A model generated the notes under the pieces. That model saw nothing but the letters and a program-made list of their open reading frames with translations, was not told the origin of the DNA and did not search any database. From UMGS172 sp045637775 (lineage in GTDB: Bacteria > Bacillota > Clostridia > Oscillospirales > Acutalibacteraceae): DNA of 64,000 bases. Each line of letters opens with the position of its first letter. Within the stretch, counting starts at the first letter, position 1. The position numbers and the translations under genes were made by a program. Below, in pieces: positions 15,821-25,251 of the stretch. Location of the stretch: NCBI GenBank assembly GCA_045637775.1, contig JAZUAC010000014.1, positions 40,974 to 104,973 of the forward strand. Direction: 5' to 3'.

Positions 15821-16834
15821 ATGAAAAAATTATCAAAAATCATAAGCCTTATGCTGGTTCTTTTGCTCACTTTTGGGCTCACTGCCTGCGGTGACTCGGC
15901 AAAGGATAAGGACGCAGCTTCGACCAACCAAGAGACTTACACCGCCGTTGATATGACGGTTGCTTGCATGACCGGTCCCACAGGTGTTGGCATGGCAAAG
16001 CTCATGGCCGATTCGGCTGCTAAAAACACCGCTAATAACTACACCTTCACCGTGGCCTCTGCCGCAACCGAGATTAACGCCAAGTTTATCAAGGGCGAGA
16101 TAAATATTGCCTCGGTTCCCACCAATGTTGCCGCAACTCTTTACAACAAGACCGGTGGCAAGGTCAGAATGCTGGCCGTCAACACCTACGGCGTTTTGTC
16201 GATTCTTGAAAAGGGCGATTCCATCAAGTCGATAGCCGACCTCAAGGGCAAGACCATCTACTCCACAGGCAAGGGCCAGAACCCCGAGTTTATCTTTAAA
16301 TATATTTTGGAAAAGAACGGACTTGACCCCGAAAAGGATGTCACCATCAACTTTGTTTCAAGTGAAGAGCTGGTTGCCAAGCTTATCAGCGGCGAGGCTG
16401 AAATAGGTCTTGCACCCGAGCCTGCCGCAACCACCGTTATGGTTAAAAACACCGCACTCAAAAGAGCTTTGAGCATCAATGACGAGTGGGCCAAGGTTTC
16501 GGATACCCAGCTTATGATGGGTTGCGTTATCGCTTTGGATTCCTATATTGAGAAAAACCCCAAGGCTGTCGAAAAGTTCCTCGAGGAATATCAGAAGTCT
16601 ATCGAGTTTGCCAAGACCAATGTTGACGAGGCTGCAAAGCACTGTGCAACCTATAAGATAACCGCCTCGGAGGCTATTGCCAAAAAGGCTATTCCCACCT
16701 GCAATCTGTGCTATGTCACAGGTAACGACATGAAAACCAATGTAAACGGTTACTTCAACGTACTTTTCACCGCAAATAAGGATTCTATCGGAGGAGCGAT
16801 GCCGAAGGATGACCTCTATTACAACGCAAAGTAA
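15821..16834 (+). CDS. ABC transporter substrate-binding lipoprotein (NMT1/SsuA-like)
   Basis: 337 residues with a lipoprotein signal ending in LTAC at about 20-23, then a short polar linker and a type II periplasmic-binding fold of the NMT1/ThiY/SsuA kind: a VACMTGPTGVGMAKLM ligand loop, an INIASVPTNVA segment, SIADLKGKTIYSTGKG, and ISGEAEIGLAPEPA. Anchored on the outer face of the membrane. Such proteins bind aliphatic sulfonates, nitrate, pyrimidine precursors or similar small solutes; the TGPTGVG loop is unusual and the ligand is not assignable. RBS GGGAGGA. The permease gene overlaps its end by 26 bp. Confidence 0.83.
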   Translation: MKKLSKIISLMLVLLLTFGLTACGDSAKDKDAASTNQETYTAVDMTVACMTGPTGVGMAKLMADSAAKNTANNYTFTVASAATEINAKFIKGEINIASVPTNVAATLYNKTGGKVRMLAVNTYGVLSILEKGDSIKSIADLKGKTIYSTGKGQNPEFIFKYILEKNGLDPEKDVTINFVSSEELVAKLISGEAEIGLAPEPAATTVMVKNTALKRALSINDEWAKVSDTQLMMGCVIALDSYIEKNPKAVEKFLEEYQKSIEFAKTNVDEAAKHCATYKITASEAIAKKAIPTCNLCYVTGNDMKTNVNGYFNVLFTANKDSIGGAMPKDDLYYNAK

Positions 16835-17612
16835 GATTAAAAAAGTTTTATTAAAAATTTTAAAAATAATTATTGTGACCGCCTTCTGGATACTTGTCTG
16901 GGAGGCCGTGTCGCGTTTTGTCTCAAGGGACAATGAGCTGATGCTGTTGTTTTTGCCGAGTCCAAAAACCGTTTTTTCGACCTGGCTCGACATAGCATTC
17001 ACCAACGAATACCTTTCGGCCGTTTGGGAAACGCTTTACCGTGTTTTTTCGGGATTTTTGTTAGGCGTGGTTTTGGGAATAGTTTCGGGTGTTGCAACGG
17101 CTTTTTCAAAGATTGTCGATATGTTTTTATCGCCCTTGATGAAGGTCATCCGTGCCGTACCCGTTGTTGCCATAACCATTTTGTTCTTCTCTCTTTTTGA
17201 AAGCGATGCACTGCCAACATCGGTCGTTATGCTTATGGTAGTGCCCTTGATTTGGCAAACGGTACACGACGGATTGAGTGCCGAAACCAAAGAGCTTTCG
17301 GAAATGGCAAAAATCTACCGCTTGAGCTCTCAGAAGGTGTTTTTCTACATCAAACTTCCTTCCATGCTGCCATCGTTATTGACCGCAACGGTCAACGCTT
17401 TGGGTCTTGCTTGGAAATCGGGTGTTGCTGCCGAAGTCATCTGCGAGCCTAATGTCGGCTTGGGTACGATACTTATTGAAGGCAAGGGCATGATAGATTT
17501 CAGCTCGGTTTACGCTGTCACCTTGACAGTTGTGATTTTGAGTGTGATTATTGAAATACTGCTCAAAGCTCTTTGCAAACGGTTTATAGAAAGCAGGAGG
17601 AATGACGCATGA
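16809..17612 (+). CDS. ABC transporter permease (SsuC/ThiX-like, BPD family)
   Basis: 267 residues, six predicted membrane helices, with the EAA loop present as ELSEMAKIYRLSSQKVFFYIKLPSM (in parts, about 160-185) that contacts the ATPase. The LPSPKTVFSTW start and the AWKSGVAAEVI segment are typical of the SsuC/TauC permease group. Its ATG overlaps the substrate-binding gene and its stop overlaps the ATPase start as ATGA, so translation is coupled. Confidence 0.87.
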   Translation: MTSITTQSKIKKVLLKILKIIIVTAFWILVWEAVSRFVSRDNELMLLFLPSPKTVFSTWLDIAFTNEYLSAVWETLYRVFSGFLLGVVLGIVSGVATAFSKIVDMFLSPLMKVIRAVPVVAITILFFSLFESDALPTSVVMLMVVPLIWQTVHDGLSAETKELSEMAKIYRLSSQKVFFYIKLPSMLPSLLTATVNALGLAWKSGVAAEVICEPNVGLGTILIEGKGMIDFSSVYAVTLTVVILSVIIEILLKALCKRFIESRRNDA

Positions 17613-18193
17613 TAGAACTGAAAAATGTCAATTTCTCCTATGAAGAGCAGGAAATTTTAAAGGACTTTAGCCTTAAAGTGGCTGACGGACAGTGTGTCTG
17701 CCTTAAAGGTCCCTCGGGATGCGGAAAAACCACAGTTTTAAGGCTTGCGATGGGTTTGATTTCGCCCGATTCGGGGTTGGTTTCAGGATGTGAAAAACCG
17801 TCGGTTGTGTTTCAGGAAGACCGATTGCTAAACGGTTTGACCCTTAAAACCAATGTGCTTTTGCCACCCTTGACCGAAGAGCAACAGACCAACGCCATTG
17901 AGCTTATTAAAGAGGCGGGGTTGTATGATGCGCTGAACAAAAAGGTGCGTCATTTAAGCGGCGGTATGAAACGCCGCACCGCCATAGTGCGTGCCGTTGC
18001 TTTTCAAGGCGATGCCCTGATTTTGGATGAGCCGTTTAACGGAATCGACCGCGAGAATAAACTCAAAATGGCCGAGATGATAAAACGGGAGTTTTTGCAA
18101 AAAGGCAAACCCGTTTTGATGGTGTCGCACGTCGACAGCGATGCCGAAATTTTGAACGCCACAATTTACGACTTCGAATCATCCTCCTCATAA
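17609..18193 (+). CDS. ABC transporter ATP-binding protein (SsuB/ThiZ-like), short form
   Basis: 194 residues with Walker A GPSGCGKTT (about 37-45), Q-loop in VVFQEDRL, signature LSGGMKRR, Walker B ALILDEP, and the H-loop in LMVSHVD. It powers the importer encoded by the two upstream genes. SsuB/TauB proteins are usually 240-260 residues; this one ends about 15 residues after the H-loop, so the C-terminal helical extension is missing while the ATPase core is complete. Start overlaps the permease stop by 4 bp. Confidence 0.87.
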   Translation: MIELKNVNFSYEEQEILKDFSLKVADGQCVCLKGPSGCGKTTVLRLAMGLISPDSGLVSGCEKPSVVFQEDRLLNGLTLKTNVLLPPLTEEQQTNAIELIKEAGLYDALNKKVRHLSGGMKRRTAIVRAVAFQGDALILDEPFNGIDRENKLKMAEMIKREFLQKGKPVLMVSHVDSDAEILNATIYDFESSSS

Positions 18194-18196
18194 AAT

Positions 18197-18230
18197 GACC
18201 GACCGTTCCGAAAATTTGGGACGGTCGGTC
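18197..18230 (+). terminator. Terminator of the Crp/ABC operon
   Basis: 13-bp stem with one G-T pair (GACCGACCGTTCC against GGGACGGTCGGTC), 8-nt loop, then GCTTTTT, three nt after the ATPase stop codon. Confidence 0.85.
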
Positions 18231-18259
18231 GCTTTTTAAAGAAAGTTTATAAAATACTG

Positions 18260-18288
18260 TTGATTTAATTTGCCATAAAATGTATAAT
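18260..18288 (+). promoter_or_regulatory. Promoter for the yfhO-like gene
   Basis: TTGATT (18260-18265), 17-nt spacer, TATAAT (18283-18288), about 65 nt before the chosen start at 18354. Confidence 0.65.
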
Positions 18289-18353
18289 ATAAAATGATGT
18301 ATTGTCGCTATACCAATTTAGATAAATCAATAAACAATCAAGGAGAAGTTTTG

Positions 18354-21320
18354 ATGTTCTCAACGAAATCTAAAAACCGTCTTGGCAAGAAAAAAGAAAT
18401 GCGTTTGTGGACATTTTTGTTAGGATTAGCCACCGCAACCGCCTTTTTTATCCCTTTCATAATACAGGATCACGGCTATTTCATTTTTTACGGTGACTTC
18501 AATGTCCAACAGATACCGTTTTATCAGCACTGTCATGAAATGGTGCGTTCAGGTAACTTTTTCGGTTGGGATTGGCAGACCGATTTAGGCGCAAACTTCA
18601 TCGGCTCATATTCGTTCTATCTTTTGGGCAGTCCCTTCTTTTGGCTGACACTTCCCTTCCCCAACAGCTTTGTTCCCTATCTCATGGGTCCGTTGCTCAT
18701 CTTAAAGTTCGCCTGCGCAGCGCTCACCGCTTATATGTTTATCCGTCGCTTCACGGCACGCGCCGAAACGGCAATGATCGGCGGTCTGTTGTATGCGTTC
18801 TGCGGATTTTCGATTTACAACATTTTCTTCAACCATTTCCACGAGGCCATCATCGTTTTCCCGCTTCTTTTGTTGGCTATGGAAAAATTCATGGCAGAAA
18901 AGAGTCGCGGCCCGTTAATTTTTGCAGTCTTTATCTCTGCCCTCACCAACTATTTCTTCTTCTTTGGAATGGTGGTATTCGTTATCATCTATTGGGCGGT
19001 GCGAATGCTTTCCAAGAGCTTCAAGTTCGACCTTCGCGAGTTTTTGCTCATGCTGTTCGAGTGTGTGCTGGGACTAACGCTTGCGGCCGCAGTTATGCTG
19101 CCAACCGTGCTCGAGGTCACTCAGAATGAACGACTTGGCAGTTTGATGAACGGTTGGGGTGCCGTTATGTACGGCAAGGAGCAGATATTCTTGAATGTTA
19201 TCGAGTGCTTCTTCTTCCCGCCCGATTTGCCCGCACGTCCTGTTTTCTTCCCCGGTGCAGAGGTTCGATGGTCCTCTTTGGGCGGCTGGATGCCCTTGCT
19301 TGGTATGACCGGTGTTATTGCCTGGCTTCAGGCAGGCAAAAAAGGCACATGGCAGCGCCGCGTTTTGGCCATCTCGATTGTTATGGCACTTATTCCCGGA
19401 CTCAACGCTGTGTTCTCAATGCTCAACACGGCATATTACGCCCGTTGGTTCTTCATGCCAATTCTTTTGATGAGCCTTGTAACCGCCCTTTCTTTGGAGG
19501 ATACCGAAGTTAATTGGAGCTCGGCTTGGCGTTGGAGTGGAGGTATCACCGCCGCATTTATTGCAGTTATCGGATTTATGCCGACCGTCAACAGCGACAC
19601 GGGCGAAATCACCAAATGGGGTCTTTACACCGATGCTTCGACCAATCCAATTAAATGGATTTATGAAACCCTCTTACACGCCCGAGACGAATCGGTTGAA
19701 GTCACCGAATTTAACACCTATGACGAGCGTTTTTGGATAACGGCGGGAATAGCGCTTTTGTGCGTTATCATGGTTCGCCTTTTCATTCCGTTTATCAAGG
19801 AAAAACGAACCTTTATTTTCAAACCGATGATCGCCGTAATTTGCATTGTTTCGGTTATTTATCCGTACTATTTCATCAGCGGCGGCAAGACCCACTCTTA
19901 TGACGAATCCTCGGTTGTAATCGGCGGCCTCATAAAAGGCGAGGTTTCGATAGAAAAAGAAACCGAGTTTTCCCGAGTTGATGTTTTCGACGGTGTGGAT
20001 AATACAGGTCTGTACCTGAATTTGCCGTCAATAAACTTCTTCCATTCCATTGTGCCCGCCAGCGTAACCGAGTTTTATGAGTACATCGGTGTCGGACGCT
20101 CGGTTGCCAGCCGTCCCGACTTTACCTACTCGGCTTTGAGACCGTTCTTATCGGTAAAGTATGTGCTTGACCCGCACATTCATAATTCAAAAGTTTTTGA
20201 AAACGAGTATGATACCGAACTGCCCAACTTCACCAAATACTCGGTCGAAAACGACTATATGAACGACAATTACGACCATCAGGGCACCTATTCAATCTAC
20301 CTTAACCAAAACTATGTCCCCATGGGCTTCACCTATGACTACTACACCACCGAAAGCACCATAAAGGATCAGCAAAAGGATCGCAAGGTTCACATGATGC
20401 TCAAGGCGTTGTTGGTTGAGGATAAGGACGTAAAAAAGGTTGCGCCGTATCTTGACAATATTTCCGAAGAGTTTATGATCGGAGAAAAATACACAGGAAT
20501 CAAACCGTTGAGCTTCTCGAGCGAGGCCTTGCAGAAAGACTGTGAGGCACGCAGAGCCGTCAGCGCCCACTCCTTTGAGACCTCCTCAAAAGGCTTCACC
20601 GCCAAAATCAACATGGACCGCGACAATCTTGTGTTCTTCTCGGTACCTTATCACGAGGGCTGGACCGCCAAGGTCAACGGTCAGCCTGCCGAAATTTTGC
20701 GTGTGAACAAAGGCTTTATGGCTGTTATTGCACCCGAGGGTGAATGTGAAATAGTTTTCGATTTTGAAACACCCGGATTAAAAACCGGCATTGTCATAAG
20801 CCTTATAACCTTAATCATTATCACACTGTACCTCGGTGCCACTGCCATCAAACGCAGCTTCCGACCCGTACCTCCGCCCGAGTATCCCGAAGGCGAGGTT
20901 ATAAAGGAGCATATTCGCCGTTATGAGGATGCAGTTTATGCCACCGAGCATCCTGCCGACGATTATCTGCTCGATGATATTGATTCGACCAAGATCGATG
21001 CCTACAACGGCTTTGCCGATGGCTTTACCATCGATGATTCGGCGTTGGAGGAATTTGAATCGGGCGAATTTACAATGGATATTGCCGATGAATCCAATAT
21101 CGACACCCCTGATTCGGACGAGGCGATTTCATTGGACGAGGCTGTTGAGTTTGCCGTCAACAACGAAAACGACAGCGAAAACAACAACGATGCTATCCCG
21201 CCTGCTGAAGACGAGATAACAGAAAATATTGACGGCGAAATAGCTGCAGACGTTGAGGGTTCTGACTCTGCTACTGAGCCTGACACCGATAAAGACGAGC
21301 CCGACAAGAAGGACTTGTAA
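18354..21320 (+). CDS. yfhO: YfhO family membrane protein (GT-C fold, glycosyl-transfer related)
   Basis: 988 residues from the ATG at 18354, which has AAGGAG eight nt upstream; an ATG 60 nt earlier lies inside the leader. Around 12 membrane helices fill the first 550 residues, with the YfhO landmarks YGDFNVQQIPFYQH near 60 (an acidic catalytic-like loop) and a following extracytoplasmic region; a last helix near 840 is followed by a cytoplasmic tail. In Bacillus, YfhO is linked to sugar decoration of lipoteichoic acid. The tail (about 890-988) is very acidic and of low complexity, which is not part of the family core. Confidence 0.85.
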   Translation: MFSTKSKNRLGKKKEMRLWTFLLGLATATAFFIPFIIQDHGYFIFYGDFNVQQIPFYQHCHEMVRSGNFFGWDWQTDLGANFIGSYSFYLLGSPFFWLTLPFPNSFVPYLMGPLLILKFACAALTAYMFIRRFTARAETAMIGGLLYAFCGFSIYNIFFNHFHEAIIVFPLLLLAMEKFMAEKSRGPLIFAVFISALTNYFFFFGMVVFVIIYWAVRMLSKSFKFDLREFLLMLFECVLGLTLAAAVMLPTVLEVTQNERLGSLMNGWGAVMYGKEQIFLNVIECFFFPPDLPARPVFFPGAEVRWSSLGGWMPLLGMTGVIAWLQAGKKGTWQRRVLAISIVMALIPGLNAVFSMLNTAYYARWFFMPILLMSLVTALSLEDTEVNWSSAWRWSGGITAAFIAVIGFMPTVNSDTGEITKWGLYTDASTNPIKWIYETLLHARDESVEVTEFNTYDERFWITAGIALLCVIMVRLFIPFIKEKRTFIFKPMIAVICIVSVIYPYYFISGGKTHSYDESSVVIGGLIKGEVSIEKETEFSRVDVFDGVDNTGLYLNLPSINFFHSIVPASVTEFYEYIGVGRSVASRPDFTYSALRPFLSVKYVLDPHIHNSKVFENEYDTELPNFTKYSVENDYMNDNYDHQGTYSIYLNQNYVPMGFTYDYYTTESTIKDQQKDRKVHMMLKALLVEDKDVKKVAPYLDNISEEFMIGEKYTGIKPLSFSSEALQKDCEARRAVSAHSFETSSKGFTAKINMDRDNLVFFSVPYHEGWTAKVNGQPAEILRVNKGFMAVIAPEGECEIVFDFETPGLKTGIVISLITLIIITLYLGATAIKRSFRPVPPPEYPEGEVIKEHIRRYEDAVYATEHPADDYLLDDIDSTKIDAYNGFADGFTIDDSALEEFESGEFTMDIADESNIDTPDSDEAISLDEAVEFAVNNENDSENNNDAIPPAEDEITENIDGEIAADVEGSDSATEPDTDKDEPDKKDL

Positions 21321-21344
21321 TTAACCGATAAAAAAACACCGATA

Positions 21345-21380
21345 AAAAAAGAAGATTCGCAAATGCGAATCTTCTTTTTT
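21345..21380. terminator. Bidirectional terminator between yfhO and ABC exporter
   Basis: 16-bp perfect stem (21345-21360 and 21365-21380, core GAAGATTCGC) with a 4-nt loop and A/T runs at both ends. Confidence 0.9.
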
Positions 21381-21393
21381 ATGCTTACACAAT

Positions 21394-23232
21394 TTACCGG
21401 CCCGCGGCGATAGTGTTTTCGGCAATGCTTTGGGCGGTGTACAGTTCGTAGTATCTGCCCTTTTTTTCAAGCAGTTCATCATGTGTGCCGTATTCGGCAA
21501 TTCCGCCATCGGCTATGAACATTATGCAATCGCAGTGCTGAATGGTGGACAATCGGTGGGCAACAATAAAGCTTGTTCTACCCTCCATAAGCTTGTCGAC
21601 CGCCTCCTGCAAGAGCTGTTCGGTCTTGGCATCGACACTGGAGGTTGCCTCGTCGAGTACCAGAATCCTTGGGTTGCTGACCAGGGTTCTTGCCAATGAG
21701 ATCAACTGCTTTTGACCCTGCGACAGACCGCTTCCGCGTTCGCGAACCTGTGTTTTATAGCCATTTTCCATGCCCATTATAAAATCGTGGGCACGAACCG
21801 CTTTGGCAGCGGCGATTATTTCCTCCTCGGTGGCGTTGAGGTTGCCGTAACGGATATTATCCTCAACAGTTCCCGAGAAAATGAACGGGTCTTGAAGCAT
21901 AATGCCCATTTGACCGCGCAACGAAGCTATGGTGACATCGCTGACCGAGTGGCCGTCAACCGTAACACTACCGCCGTCGATATCGTAAAAACGGCTGATG
22001 AGGTTGACGATGGTCGACTTGCCTGCTCCCGTGGGGCCGACAAGTGCTATTGACTGACCCGCCTCAACCTTGAAGGAAACATCTTTAAGCACCTTGATTG
22101 TGGGGTCATAGCCAAAGGCAACATTTTTGAACTCAACCTCGCCCTTAATGGGAGGAAGTTCTACGGCATCGGGCTTATCGTCAATATCAATAGGCGTATC
22201 CATTGTTTCAAAAATACGCTCAAGATATGCCATGTTGGTGACAAGTGTGCTGTAAATGGTGGCGAGGTTGGAAATAGGCGCCCAAAAACGCGAGGCATAG
22301 CTTGCCATGGCGATGATAACGCCAACGCCTATACCGTTTACACCAAACAGATAGAACGCCAACACATAAACACCCATTTGTGCCCAACAGGTGATATTTT
22401 CGGTTGCAAGCGGAATGATGGACGAAATGCGGATGGTGCGTATCCATGCGTTTGAATCCTCGTTGGTCAAACGACGGTAGACCTCTTGGTTCTTTTCCTC
22501 GCGGTCAAACATTTCGGTAACACGGACACCCTCGATATTTTCGCAGGTGTAGGCCGTGAGGTTAGAACGCTTATTTGACATGACCTGATGAGATTTTCTC
22601 TGTGCAGGTTTGAGGATAAACAGCACCAACAAAAGCAACGGCAAGCCGCAAAGAACGGGTATTGTCAATTTAACGCTGGTGGAAAGCATGAATATGAGGA
22701 TGATGACAAGCGTTATAACATCGATTATGGCGTTGACAATTCCGTTTGACAAAAGGTCGGAAACAGAGGCAACATAAGTAGTGACACGAACCAGGATTTT
22801 GCCCTGGGGTCGGGAATCGTAATAAGAAAACGGCAGTTTTTGCAGGTGGTGGAACAAATCTTTTCTGATGTCCAAAACAATGTTCTGACCAACCTTGGTG
22901 ACAATATATGTGCGGATACCCGTCAAAACGGCCGACACAAGCATGCACAAAAAGTATATGGCTGCCAAGGTGAATAAATATTTCAGGTCACCGTAGTGAC
23001 TTCCACCCTCGGTCATACCTTGGTCGATAGCGTTACTTACTATTTGAGGACCTATGAGCAAAACAACGGTTGATCCAAAGGCCAAAACCAACGCCAAAAC
23101 CAACTGCCATACATACTTTTTGACATATATAAGGCTGCGTTTTAAGTGCGACGCGTCGAACTCTTTTTCGAGCTTTTCGTCCACCGCATAGGTGTTGCGC
23201 TCTATCTTTTTGTTGTTTTTAAGTTCAGCCAT
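21394..23232 (-). CDS. ABC exporter half-transporter, catalytically canonical subunit
   Basis: 612 residues: six membrane helices (about 45-330) then an ATPase domain with Walker A GPTGAGKST, signature LSQGQKQ, Walker B LVLDEATSS with the catalytic Glu, and the switch His in VAHRLST. It overlaps the upstream half-transporter by 8 bp and is translated with it. Together they form a heterodimeric exporter of the YheI/YheH, BmrCD, LmrCD or TM287/288 type, exporting drugs, lipids or peptides. RBS GGAGGTGG lies inside the upstream gene. Confidence 0.88.
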   Translation of the reverse strand: MAELKNNKKIERNTYAVDEKLEKEFDASHLKRSLIYVKKYVWQLVLALVLAFGSTVVLLIGPQIVSNAIDQGMTEGGSHYGDLKYLFTLAAIYFLCMLVSAVLTGIRTYIVTKVGQNIVLDIRKDLFHHLQKLPFSYYDSRPQGKILVRVTTYVASVSDLLSNGIVNAIIDVITLVIILIFMLSTSVKLTIPVLCGLPLLLLVLFILKPAQRKSHQVMSNKRSNLTAYTCENIEGVRVTEMFDREEKNQEVYRRLTNEDSNAWIRTIRISSIIPLATENITCWAQMGVYVLAFYLFGVNGIGVGVIIAMASYASRFWAPISNLATIYSTLVTNMAYLERIFETMDTPIDIDDKPDAVELPPIKGEVEFKNVAFGYDPTIKVLKDVSFKVEAGQSIALVGPTGAGKSTIVNLISRFYDIDGGSVTVDGHSVSDVTIASLRGQMGIMLQDPFIFSGTVEDNIRYGNLNATEEEIIAAAKAVRAHDFIMGMENGYKTQVRERGSGLSQGQKQLISLARTLVSNPRILVLDEATSSVDAKTEQLLQEAVDKLMEGRTSFIVAHRLSTIQHCDCIMFIADGGIAEYGTHDELLEKKGRYYELYTAQSIAENTIAAGR

Positions 23233-25012
23233 TTACTGCCACCTCCTTCTCTTCGGGTATTTCGGGAAGATCGGGAATGTTCTGCAATTTGCATATCTCA
23301 CGGTAGTAGCCGGGCTTTCGCACCAACTCGTCATGAGTGCCGATTTGAAGCTTACCGCCGTTGAGTATGAAGATTCGGTCGGCACGGCGCACCGACGAAA
23401 TGCGCTGTGCAACGATTATCTTGGTACATGAGAAATCGAGGTTCTGCAATTCGTCCTGAATGTGCTTTTCGGTTTCCATATCGACGGCCGAAGTGGTGTC
23501 ATCAAGCACCAATATCGGCGGTTGAACCGCCAAGGCACGCGCCAAAGAGATTCTCTGCCTTTGACCGCCCGAAAGTCCTACACCGCGTTCACCGACCACC
23601 GTTTCATACTGTTCATCCATTTTCTTAATGAATCCGTCGGCATCGGCAACCTTGGAATAGGTTTCGATTTGGGTTTGAGCCAATTCGGGCTTGCCGTAGG
23701 CGATATTGTCCTTAATAGTGTCCGAAAACAGGAAAACATCCTGCATGGCAACACCTATTGAACTGTGCAGCTTGGACAGTTTCCACATGTGCACATCGAT
23801 TCCGTCGACATAAATCTTACCCTCATCGGGGTCGTACATACGGCAAAGCAGGTTAATAAGGGTGGTTTTGCCCGAACCCGTGGGACCCATTATGGCAATG
23901 GTTTCATCGGGCGCTATTTCAAAGCTGATATTTTGGAATACCTTGTTATCCTTAAATCCAAAGGAAACATTTTCAAATTTTATGGCACCCTTGATGCGCT
24001 CATCGGTATCGTAGCAGTCATTACGGTCGGTGATAAGCGGTGCATCATAGTATATTTCCATAACCTTATCGGCCGAGGCAAAGAACTGCTGAAGTTGGTT
24101 AACACCGCTCGACATAGTCTGCAACGGGGTTGCCAACATATAACGCATACTTGAGAATGCGGCAAGCTCACCCAACGTCAACTGCCAGATTCCCGATTTG
24201 TCGGTAGTGGTGACAACAAAATAACCGCCGACGGCTATCAGAATAACACCCAGAATCTCGGTCAAGAAACCGATAACGCGAACAAACAAATTCTGTTTGA
24301 TAGCAAGGTTTAGGTTATAGTCAACATAGTCTTCGCAGCATTCCTCAAACCGCTGCTCCTCAAACTCCTCACGCGAGAAGGCCTTGACCACGCGGTTGCC
24401 CGAGATATTTTCTTGGGCTACGGTGTTGATATTGGCACTTTTGTTGCGCAGTTCAACATATTTGGGGCGTATGTAGGCCGAGTATTTCCTTGTGATAATG
24501 AAGATTATCGGCGTTATGATTATCATTGAAAGGGTGAGACCGAAGTGCATTGTACTCAACATCACAATAGCACTGAGCAAAAGCACAATGGCATCGGTGA
24601 AGTCACGCGCTACACCCGCAATAACATGGCGAATGTACTGCAGGTCACCCGTGGCGCGGGTTATGATGTCACCGGTTCGATTACGGTCAAAAAAATCCGG
24701 ATCCTGGGTCACAATTTTGGCAAACATACTACGCTCAATGGTGACCAAAACCTTTTGTGAGGCTATTTCCATAAAACAGCTCATCACATAACGGCCCAGC
24801 GTTCTGACAAACTTAAACGCAACAACCGCAGCGACGATTTTCACAAAAAACGCCTCATCACCCCCGCCTTTCCAGACCTCATCAATGATGACCTGTGTAA
24901 GCTTGGGGGTTGCAATCTGTATGATTGATGTGACGACCACAAGAATCATACCGAAAACGAAATACTTTCGTTTTCCCGCCATGTTTTTCCATACCCATTT
25001 TAACTGAAGCAT
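23225..25012 (-). CDS. ABC exporter half-transporter, degenerate-site subunit
   Basis: 595 residues from the ATG at 25012 (preceded by AGAGGTG). Six membrane helices, then an ATPase domain with Walker A GPTGSGKTT and a canonical LSGGQRQR signature, but Walker B reads LVLDDTTSAVD (Asp in place of the catalytic Glu) and the switch His is Gln in VAQRISS. This pairing of a degenerate half with a canonical half is the hallmark of heterodimeric ABC exporters with one inactive ATP site. It is the first gene of the two-gene operon. Substrate unknown; no MarR or TetR regulator is adjacent. Confidence 0.88.
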   Translation of the reverse strand: MLQLKWVWKNMAGKRKYFVFGMILVVVTSIIQIATPKLTQVIIDEVWKGGGDEAFFVKIVAAVVAFKFVRTLGRYVMSCFMEIASQKVLVTIERSMFAKIVTQDPDFFDRNRTGDIITRATGDLQYIRHVIAGVARDFTDAIVLLLSAIVMLSTMHFGLTLSMIIITPIIFIITRKYSAYIRPKYVELRNKSANINTVAQENISGNRVVKAFSREEFEEQRFEECCEDYVDYNLNLAIKQNLFVRVIGFLTEILGVILIAVGGYFVVTTTDKSGIWQLTLGELAAFSSMRYMLATPLQTMSSGVNQLQQFFASADKVMEIYYDAPLITDRNDCYDTDERIKGAIKFENVSFGFKDNKVFQNISFEIAPDETIAIMGPTGSGKTTLINLLCRMYDPDEGKIYVDGIDVHMWKLSKLHSSIGVAMQDVFLFSDTIKDNIAYGKPELAQTQIETYSKVADADGFIKKMDEQYETVVGERGVGLSGGQRQRISLARALAVQPPILVLDDTTSAVDMETEKHIQDELQNLDFSCTKIIVAQRISSVRRADRIFILNGGKLQIGTHDELVRKPGYYREICKLQNIPDLPEIPEEKEVAVNG

Positions 25013-25130
25013 GCTATGCACCTCTTTTTAGTGACCGAGATTCCGGTATAAGGTGGTTTGTATATTGTATGAACAGGTATTTCTGCTCACTTCTATTTTA
25101 ACCTTTTTCTCTAAAATGTAAAGATTTAAC

Positions 25131-25170
25131 ACAAAAAAACATCACCAAATTTGAAGTTCAAATTTGGTGA
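25131..25170 (-). terminator. Terminator of the small abrB-like gene
   Basis: Inverted repeat TCACCAAATTTGAA/TTCAAATTTGGTGA (25142-25155 and 25157-25170). On the minus strand it is followed by GTTTTTTTGTG, placing it downstream of the AbrB-like gene. Confidence 0.75.
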
Positions 25171-25251
25171 CATTTAACAATATTTTCTATGATTTGCAGA
25201 AAATACAGTTTGGAGATTGATTTTTGCAAACCACATTAGTATAATTACCGT

